From positions 80,023 to 144,022 of the forward strand of contig CAJTFN010000005.1 in the NCBI GenBank assembly GCA_910575815.1: DNA of 64,000 bases, written 5' to 3'. The notes beneath the pieces were generated by a model, which had not been told where the DNA came from, searched no databases, and saw only the letters and a program-made list of their open reading frames with translations. The DNA comes from Oscillospiraceae bacterium. Lineage in GTDB: Bacteria > Bacillota > Clostridia > Oscillospirales > Oscillospiraceae. This document shows, piece by piece, positions 58,584 through 64,000 of the stretch. The position numbers and the translations under genes were made by a program. Every line of letters begins with the position of its first letter. Position 1 is the stretch's first letter.

Positions 58584-58958
58584 ATGAAAGTTATTGAATT
58601 TCTCAAAGCGGTCAGGGATGTTCCGCAAAAGAATCGGACTCCGGCTATCAGCGATGTTGATTTGGAGGATTTGATTAACCAAATTGACATGACCAAGGAT
58701 GATGAACGGTATGCCCCATATCCCATTCTTGGAAGTAGACCGCAACAGTATATTCCTTGCGGACTACTTATGATTCATGAGGGGCAGGCATGGGAAAATC
58801 ATATGCAATCTCTTAACCAGTTAGCAAAGAGGGGCGGTCTGAGTTGGGCAGAAGCTCTGGCTATCATAGAAGGTAAGAAATGGCGGGATGCGGAGCACAA
58901 CGAAAACACAGCAGAGGTTATTGTCCGAAAAATGGTATCAGAGTATATGAAAGGTTAA
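58584..58958 (+). CDS. Hypothetical protein, 124 aa
   Basis: ATG at 58584, 4 nt after the previous stop. Begins MKVIEFLKAVRDVPQ. Helical, unrecognised. Confidence 0.5.
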   Translation: MKVIEFLKAVRDVPQKNRTPAISDVDLEDLINQIDMTKDDERYAPYPILGSRPQQYIPCGLLMIHEGQAWENHMQSLNQLAKRGGLSWAEALAIIEGKKWRDAEHNENTAEVIVRKMVSEYMKG

Positions 58959-58971
58959 TTTGGTGATATAA

Positions 58972-59931
58972 ATGAAAATTATTAAAACACACACAGGCAA
59001 AATCTATGTTGACCAAGAGCATAAGCTGGAGTTCCTGACCGTGGGAGATTACGGGAAGGAGAACAACATCAAGGCTGACTTCCTTGGCCTGCATAAAGAA
59101 ATCCACGGTGTGCAGCACCATGATGTTGACCTGACACAGAAATGGGTCGCCACAATCAGCACACAGAAGGGCTGTCCGATGCACTGTCAGTTCTGCGATT
59201 GCCCCAAGTTTGGTTTCTATGGTAATGTTGCTCGTGGCGAGCTGGCCTATGAAGTCGAAACGATTCTCAGGAATGAGGATGTGCGCTCAACCAGCCGGTT
59301 CAATGTCCACTTCGCCCGTATGGGAGAGCCCACATGGAATGGCGAAGTCCTCGCTTTCACAGAGCATGACCTGCGGGGGTTGGTCGCCAAGTATATCGTC
59401 GCGGATACCGTTCATCCTGTGGTTTCCACTATGCTCCCCAAGCACAACAAGGGACTTGAGGGGTTTGTTCTGGAATGGTGCCGCATTAAGAATAAAGTAT
59501 ACAGCGGAGAAGCCGGGCTTCAGTTCAGTATTAACTCTACAGATAACGAGCAGAGAGATACACAGTTCAATAATATGAGCCTGAGTCTGGAGGAAATCTC
59601 CGCCTTAGCTCGTCACCTTCCCCGCCCAGTTGGCCGGAAGTATACGCTAAACTTCGCCGTCACGGAAGAAACCATTCTGGACACCGACCGGCTGTCCAAG
59701 CTGTTTGATAAAGACCGTTTTATCGTGAAGATTACGCCCATCCACAAAACGGCGTCTGCCGTCAGAAATGGCTTTAATGTGACGACCGAATACACTGATT
59801 ACAATGTCTATCGTAAGTTCGAGGCCCCGCTTGTTGCTGCTGGATGGGACGTAATCGTGTTTGTCCCCAGCGAGGAAGAGGATAGCGACCGTATTACGTG
59901 TGGAAATGCGTTAATTGCAGTAAAAGATTAG
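58972..59931 (+). CDS. RlmN/Cfr-like radical SAM protein B
   Basis: A 319-aa paralogue of the protein at 51990, close over its whole length (GDYGKENNIKADFLGL, STQKGCPMHCQFCDC, ARMGEPTWN, DRITCGNAL all shared). Two copies in one element suggest different RNA targets. Like copy A it lacks the RlmN N-terminal extension. Weak ribosome site (TTTGGTGAT). Confidence 0.75.
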   Translation: MKIIKTHTGKIYVDQEHKLEFLTVGDYGKENNIKADFLGLHKEIHGVQHHDVDLTQKWVATISTQKGCPMHCQFCDCPKFGFYGNVARGELAYEVETILRNEDVRSTSRFNVHFARMGEPTWNGEVLAFTEHDLRGLVAKYIVADTVHPVVSTMLPKHNKGLEGFVLEWCRIKNKVYSGEAGLQFSINSTDNEQRDTQFNNMSLSLEEISALARHLPRPVGRKYTLNFAVTEETILDTDRLSKLFDKDRFIVKITPIHKTASAVRNGFNVTTEYTDYNVYRKFEAPLVAAGWDVIVFVPSEEEDSDRITCGNALIAVKD

Positions 59932-59946
59932 TTTGGTGGTGATTTT

Positions 59947-60326
59947 GTGACCTATAGAGAAGCAGCAAACAGGATTGAAGAACACATCCAAATTCATTAT
60001 AAGAATGAGTATCCTCATGCAGTTCTGATTACAGAAGCATTGCAAATGGCTATGACGCTGCTAAGAGAAAGAGCTAACCTTGAAAACTGCTCCAAGGCTA
60101 TTAGAAAAGGCGACGCAATATGGTATGTGGACTTTGAATCCACAGGATTGAGGAAAGAGAAGTCTTTTCCATTCAGTTCAAAGATGGCCGCATTGACAGC
60201 TTCTCGGTAGACTTCAAAGAAACTGGAAACTTTGATGAGTTTGTTGGTGACGCAATCGGAGACTGCTTCTTTATCAGCAAAGAAATGGCAGAGTCAGCTC
60301 TTGCCAATGGGCATGGAATAAAATAA
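59947..60326 (+). pseudogene. Hypothetical protein with a frameshift
   Basis: GTG start; residues 1-66 read MTYREAANRIEEHIQIHYKN. Around 60147 the protein-like reading moves to another frame (VFSIQFKDGRIDSFSVDF, ETGNFDEFVGDAIGDC) which continues to TAA at 60326. There is no long homopolymer here, only GG/AAA stretches. Confidence 0.5.
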
Positions 60327-60342
60327 AGTTTTTGCGGAGTTG

Positions 60343-60729
60343 ATGGCAGGTATGCTCAGTTTTGAATCTTATAAGAATTTTAGAAACTATCTTGACAATA
60401 CAACAGAAACCACTGTGCTACCTCTGGGGCAATCTGCAAAAGTGTTTTGTGGAAATTGTGAGGTAATTTATAAGACAGACGACAGAGGAATTATGAGTAT
60501 TGCTCGTTGTATCCCAGCTCATGGTTTTTACCTCTTTGAAATCTGTGCTACTTATGCAAAAACAATTCCACCATGCACCTATTACAGGCTGGCTAAAACA
60601 ATGAACGAGGCCAAGCGGAATTTCAAAGCTGTAATGGGTGACTGGATGAAGATTATAAGTGCCAGGTTAATTCCGCCAGGTGAAGAGGCAGAATCAATAC
60701 TAACCAATCCAATACGGGTTCCATTATGA
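60343..60729 (+). CDS. Hypothetical protein, 128 aa
   Basis: ATG at 60343 with GGAG upstream. Overlaps the next gene by four bases. Unrecognised. Confidence 0.5.
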   Translation: MAGMLSFESYKNFRNYLDNTTETTVLPLGQSAKVFCGNCEVIYKTDDRGIMSIARCIPAHGFYLFEICATYAKTIPPCTYYRLAKTMNEAKRNFKAVMGDWMKIISARLIPPGEEAESILTNPIRVPL

Positions 60730-60941
60730 AGCAGTGTATAGCAAATAGAATTTTGGTGGTGACGAATATATTGCAAGGGCTGTATTTTGGAGCACTGCTA
60801 CTTTATCGTTCTCCGCTTGATGGGCATAAAACAAGATGCGTTTATGTCCGAGATGACGAAGATAGGGCGGTAGTATTATTTTGCCATGCCGAAAATGTAG
60901 CCAGGGTTGATCACAAGCAGCTTGAATGGTATCGCAGATAA
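60726..60941 (+). CDS. Hypothetical protein, 71 aa
   Basis: ATGA overlap with the previous gene. Begins MKQCIANRILVVTNILQG; small basic protein. Unrecognised. Confidence 0.45.
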   Translation: MKQCIANRILVVTNILQGLYFGALLLYRSPLDGHKTRCVYVRDDEDRAVVLFCHAENVARVDHKQLEWYRR

Positions 60942-60958
60942 AAATAGGTGGTGATGTT

Positions 60959-61210
60959 ATGGCAGAATATCATGTTGGCTGCGGTGCATTTGCAATCTAT
61001 GCAGGTACGCTGAACAGCAGAAACAAAAATTTGTGGCAGAACAAAACAGAGTGTACAGATGAAGCGTTGTGCGCTGTTAGGGATTATATGGTGCAAGAGC
61101 TTCTTGGTGGCATTGATTGCCACAAGGCTACTTCGAGTGGCTATGAATGGACGCTGAAAGATGGACGCACCGTGGAACTCAGAGTGACAATAAAGGAATC
61201 CAGCCCATGA
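60959..61210 (+). CDS. Hypothetical protein, 83 aa
   Basis: ATG at 60959 after GGTGGTGA. Begins MAEYHVGCGAFAIYAGTLN; a conserved-looking N-terminus of a small phage protein. Overlaps the next gene (ATGA). Confidence 0.5.
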   Translation: MAEYHVGCGAFAIYAGTLNSRNKNLWQNKTECTDEALCAVRDYMVQELLGGIDCHKATSSGYEWTLKDGRTVELRVTIKESSP

Positions 61211-61509
61211 AAGACAGATTCATAACTGAGTGGTATCACTCCAACTGCTTCATAGAAGCGCTGAAAGCCAAGTTCCATAATCCACTGGTAAAGATCTACT
61301 TCTGCAAGCCACGGATCACAGAGAACAAGCACTTTCAAATGATGCACTTTATGTGGTCAGACGGCACAGCTGACTATGACTTTTCAGATAACGAGGCCGA
61401 TGGGCTTCCGTGGTATAGGTGCTTCTGGTTCAAGGGCGCAATCCGACAGTTTGAATTAGGCTTCGCAAAAAAGTATTCCGACTACCGCAACAAAAGGCGG
61501 TTCTGCTAA
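61207..61509 (+). CDS. Hypothetical protein, 100 aa
   Basis: ATG at 61207 overlaps the preceding stop. Aromatic-rich with DGTADYDFSDNEADG. Unrecognised. Last gene before the recombination module. Confidence 0.5.
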   Translation: MKDRFITEWYHSNCFIEALKAKFHNPLVKIYFCKPRITENKHFQMMHFMWSDGTADYDFSDNEADGLPWYRCFWFKGAIRQFELGFAKKYSDYRNKRRFC

Positions 61510-61520
61510 TTTTCTATAAC

Positions 61521-61534
61521 AACAAACAAAATCA
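61521..61534 (+). repeat. AACRAAYAAAATCA repeat, copy 15
   Basis: AACAAACAAAATCA, 22 nt before the excisionase start; the last copy in the window. Confidence 0.75.
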
Positions 61535-61556
61535 ACGAAACAAGAGGTGAGTGCCC

Positions 61557-61757
61557 ATGACTCTTGAAATCCCATTCTGGGAGCGATACACGCTCTCCAT
61601 AGAAGAGGCCGCAGCATATTTCAGAGTGGGAGAAAACAAGCTGCGGAAGTTAATCAGCGAAAATCCCGACGCTGACTTCATCCTCTGGAATAATACCAGA
61701 GCACAGATAAAACGCAAGAAATTTGAAAGCTACATTGACCGAATCAGTCTGATTTGA
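61557..61757 (+). CDS. xis: Tn916-type excisionase
   Basis: A 66-aa Xis: WERYTLSIEEAAAYFRVGENKLRKLI and the end in KRKKFESYIDRIS match the Tn916/ICE excisionase family, a winged-helix DNA-bending protein that directs the integrase toward excision. ATG 61557 after AGAGGTGA. The integrase promoter lies just beyond its end, so int can be transcribed separately. Confidence 0.9.
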   Translation: MTLEIPFWERYTLSIEEAAAYFRVGENKLRKLISENPDADFILWNNTRAQIKRKKFESYIDRISLI

Positions 61758-61763
61758 TTGCGC

Positions 61764-61792
61764 TTGAGATTGGATACTCGGTGTGGTATAAT
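61764..61792 (+). promoter_or_regulatory. Integrase promoter
   Basis: TTGAGA, 17 nt, TATAAT; the start point leaves a 40-nt leader with AAAGGAG before the integrase ATG. Confidence 0.75.
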
Positions 61793-61838
61793 GCAAGTAC
61801 CACATCGAGTTTCTTCTTCAGGCAGAAAGGAGTTTGCA

Positions 61839-63110
61839 ATGGCCTCGAAAAGAAGAGACTCAAAAGGCCGGCTTCTCAAAGTCGGTGAATCCCAGCGATC
61901 CGATGGGATGTATATGTACCGATATAACGATGCAGGAGGGGTGAGACGGACTATTTACAGCTGGCGGCTGGTAGATACTGATAAGTTGCCAGTAGGCAAA
62001 AAGGCTGGTGCGCCTTTACGCGATCTGGAAAAGCAGTTGACTCGTGATACCGATGACGGTATTGAAAGTTTTGTAGCCAGTAAGAAAACTCTGGACGACT
62101 TCTTTCGGAAGTACATGGCAATGAAGAAAGAGCTGAAGCCTACTACCCGCTCTGGCTATATCCAAGTGTACAATAACTACATCAAGGACGAGCTGGGAAG
62201 TCGAAGTATCAGCTCTATCAAGTACAGTGATGTCAAGCAGTTCTATCTCTCCCTGTTCTATGAGAAAGGATTTAAGCCCAATACCGTTCATGCTGTCAAT
62301 ACCGTCCTCCATCCTATCTTCACATTGGCTGTACGTGACGGTTACATCCGAGCAAATCCCGCCTATCAGGTATATGCCGAGTTGAAAAAGCAGAACGGCT
62401 GGGGACAGGATAAGCGTCACGCTCTGACCGAAGTTCAGCAACAGATGTTCGTTGACTTCATTCGTAGCTCTCCGAAGTATGCTGGTTTCCTCAACCTGTT
62501 TACTGTATTCCTGGGTACTGGCTGTCGTGTGGGTGAGGTTATTGGCCTGCGCTGGGACGACTGTGACTTTGAAGAAAACCTTATCTCGATCAACCACAAC
62601 ATGGCTTTTTGTAGGCCTGAGAATGAAGAGAGGATGAGGTTCCTCGTGTCTACACCCAAGACCGAAGCTGGTACAAGGGTAATTCCCATGCTCCGTGAAG
62701 TCAAATCTGCTCTGCTAAATGAGCGGCTTCGCCAGATGGCAGAGGGCTTTACTCGAAATGAAGTAGACGGCTACACTGGCTTTATCTTCCAAACGAAGAA
62801 AGGTAATCTCTACACGAGTACATCTATCAACCAGATCATCAAGCACATCATCCGTGACTGCAATGCTGAGGAAACTGCTGCCGCTAAAAAGCAGCGGCGG
62901 GAGCCGATCTTGCTCCCGCACTTCTCCGTCCATAATTTGAGGCACACCTTCTGCACCCGCTTCTGTGAGAACGAAACCAACTTGAAAATCATCCAGGAAA
63001 TCATGGGGCACGCCAATATTTCTACCACCATGGATATCTATAATGAAGCCACGATGGAGAAGAAAAAGGCCAGCTTTGGGAACCTGGAGGGGAAGATTAA
63101 GATTGGCTGA
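61839..63110 (+). CDS. int: Tn916-type tyrosine recombinase (integrase)
   Basis: A 423-aa integrase: N-terminal arm-binding domain (ASKRRDSKGRLLKVGESQRS), SAM-like core-binding domain, catalytic domain with Arg in GTGCRVGEVIGLRW, HNLRHTFCTRF (HxxR) and the Tyr in HANISTTMDIY. It integrates and, with Xis, excises the element. ATG at 61839 has AAAGGAG upstream; a longer frame starts inside the promoter. Adjacent repeats to its right mark a probable attachment end. Confidence 0.95.
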   Translation: MASKRRDSKGRLLKVGESQRSDGMYMYRYNDAGGVRRTIYSWRLVDTDKLPVGKKAGAPLRDLEKQLTRDTDDGIESFVASKKTLDDFFRKYMAMKKELKPTTRSGYIQVYNNYIKDELGSRSISSIKYSDVKQFYLSLFYEKGFKPNTVHAVNTVLHPIFTLAVRDGYIRANPAYQVYAELKKQNGWGQDKRHALTEVQQQMFVDFIRSSPKYAGFLNLFTVFLGTGCRVGEVIGLRWDDCDFEENLISINHNMAFCRPENEERMRFLVSTPKTEAGTRVIPMLREVKSALLNERLRQMAEGFTRNEVDGYTGFIFQTKKGNLYTSTSINQIIKHIIRDCNAEETAAAKKQRREPILLPHFSVHNLRHTFCTRFCENETNLKIIQEIMGHANISTTMDIYNEATMEKKKASFGNLEGKIKIG

Positions 63111-63133
63111 GTCGTACACCAAAACCTACACCA

Positions 63134-63225
63134 TCTCACGCAGTTTTTCTAAGAAGTTATGAGAAATTGCGTGAGATAATTCGGAAGAATTGCTTGAACA
63201 GAGCCGTTCTAAGAACTTATGAGAA
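63134..63225. other. Candidate right attachment region
   Basis: A 19-bp near-identical direct repeat, TTCTAAGAA(G or C)TTATGAGAA, occurs at 63147-63165 and 63207-63225, exactly 60 bp apart. The first copy is enclosed by a 9-bp inverted repeat, TCTCACGCA/TGCGTGAGA (63134-63142, 63168-63176). Its position directly after int, at a visible drop in GC, suggests att or Int/Xis arm sites; the inverted repeat could also be the int terminator. Confidence 0.6.
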
Positions 63226-63228
63226 GAT

Positions 63229-64000
63229 ATGCACCATAAAATTTTTATCCATAGGATTTATTTTCCTACTCAATCAACTGCAAAGGACATCGACAATTTA
63301 ATGCTTCATTTCAAGGATTGTCCTGTCGCTATTGTAGGGTATGAAAACGAGAGAAATTATACTGCCTTGCTTAGAGAAGTCGCCAATATCCCGACAAAGA
63401 AAAAGGCCCTTGATTTAAGAGAACGCTTTAACTTATTACCTGTATTCGTATGCCCAGCAATTAAGTCAAGTTTCGACAACGTCTTTGATATAGACCTAAC
63501 AGGCTGTGAAGTCAGTGCTAAGTATTTGACTTTAATAAAAGAGAAGAAGCAAATGCTTGCGTCATGGGTTTTAGAACTTGTAACAAGCGTCGAAAAATAC
63601 CAATCACAAGAGACTGAATTAATTGATAGACGCCGGATTGCACGGAACCGCAGTCTGATTTCAAGTATGATTAGTCCCTATATAAATCAGGTTTGTCAAG
63701 GTTATCCTAACTTGACGCTGGATAATGCTAAGAATGTTGGATTCCTAAACTATTTCTTTAGTAGATACATAGACACAATTCGGCGACTATGTACTTTCCC
63801 TGATAATGAGAAATTTGAATTTTTTGAATCTGATAATGTACCCCCCCAACAGGATATTGGAGAAATAGTCGATATAATAAAAACACAATCTGAAAAATCT
63901 CTGGCAGATCTCCATCACCGGTATTTACCTGCACCTACAGCAGTTGGAATTAAAGATAGAGGGGCTGCAAATTTGGCCAGGCAAATCGAAAACCATTATA
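63229..64000 (+). CDS. Hypothetical protein, open at right edge (probably host)
   Basis: An uninterrupted frame of 257 codons from ATG 63229 (first start after an in-frame TGA) to the window end. Begins MHHKIFIHRIYFPTQS; AT-richer than the element. It has LDLRERFNLLPVFVCPAIKS and Lys/Glu-rich helices; no domain recognised. There is no obvious ribosome site. Probably outside the element, or the start may be altered by integration. It contains an in-frame C7 tract (63841-63847). Confidence 0.55.
   Translation, partial: MHHKIFIHRIYFPTQSTAKDIDNLMLHFKDCPVAIVGYENERNYTALLREVANIPTKKKALDLRERFNLLPVFVCPAIKSSFDNVFDIDLTGCEVSAKYLTLIKEKKQMLASWVLELVTSVEKYQSQETELIDRRRIARNRSLISSMISPYINQVCQGYPNLTLDNAKNVGFLNYFFSRYIDTIRRLCTFPDNEKFEFFESDNVPPQQDIGEIVDIIKTQSEKSLADLHHRYLPAPTAVGIKDRGAANLARQIENHY

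Noticed and set aside
58815..58835. GTTAGCAAA in a hypothetical gene
   Set aside because: It lies within a coding frame, lacks the preceding GG pair and no -10-like box follows at 17 nt.
63841..63847. C7 tract at the right end as another phase-variable site of the element
   Set aside because: It lies beyond the probable attachment region and leaves the frame open.
1..64000. CRISPR arrays or classical insertion sequences
   Set aside because: No regularly spaced repeats and no transposase genes were seen; the 14-bp repeats are irregularly spaced and tied to gene starts.

Overview
The window looks like the early/replication half of a large temperate phage, or a phage-like integrative element, in an anaerobic low-GC Gram-positive host, probably a gut Clostridia. 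The evidence is strong AGGAGG ribosome-binding sites with frequent GTG/TTG starts, an oxygen-sensitive class III ribonucleotide reductase with its activase, an ImmR/ImmA-type switch, and a Tn916-type Xis/Int pair at the right end. No capsid, tail, terminase or conjugation genes are visible, so phage versus ICE is not settled. All element genes except the immunity pair (11.5-12.5 kb) are on the + strand.

Layout. 0-8 kb: small unknown proteins and a DUF932 protein, punctuated by eight copies of one promoter-like module (GGTTAGCA, about 17 nt, TG-TAATAA). 8-11.5 kb: a fused adenine methylase-helicase. 11.5-14.2 kb: metallopeptidase, repressor, palindromic operators and a divergent operon. 14.2-15.7 kb: a membrane SPFH protein and companions. 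15.75-17.7 kb: a non-coding tRNA array. 17.7-24 kb: Ro60/TROVE protein, cysteine desulfurase, RNA ligase, unknown protein, RlaP-like nucleotidyltransferase and polynucleotide kinase-phosphatase. 24-30 kb: PP-loop ATPases and several DNA methyltransferases, many carrying long G or C tracts and broken frames. 30-39 kb: ERF annealing protein, SSB, PD-(D/E)XK nuclease, primase-helicase and DNA polymerase III alpha. 39-46 kb: ThyX, dNMP kinase-nucleotidase, redox protein, NrdD, NrdG, an FTR-like protein and dUTPase. 46-61.5 kb: small accessory genes, including two RlmN-like radical SAM paralogues, an AAA ATPase, FolD and HNH. 61.5-63.1 kb: Xis and Int. 63.1-63.25 kb: repeats that could be an attachment region, followed by an AT-richer open frame that runs off the window and is probably host.

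Most striking observation. In the tRNA array four tRNA genes (Cys, Pro, Lys, Gly) fold well only if a 40-50 nt segment is removed from the 5' side of the anticodon arm, at a different position in each gene. Each inserted segment has a small hairpin followed by the motif CAGCAA. The same motif, in hairpins, occurs several more times between the tRNAs and just upstream of the Ro60 gene. No known self-splicing intron is this small. The adjacent operon encodes RNA end-healing (kinase-phosphatase) and sealing (ligase) enzymes plus an RNA chaperone, so a protein-dependent tRNA maturation or repair system is a reasonable hypothesis.

Other system-level signals: a 14-bp repeat AAC(G/A)AA(C/T)AAAATCA in 15 copies, mostly 10-25 nt upstream of start codons; ten G/C homopolymers of 7-9 nt in the element, five of which disrupt modification or neighbouring genes (phase variation or assembly error); and a split m5C methyltransferase whose motif I lies at the far end of the locus. 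The nucleotide and replication genes together suggest the element makes its own DNA precursors and polymerase. FolD feeding ThyX, and an FTR-like reductant for NrdD, fit that picture.
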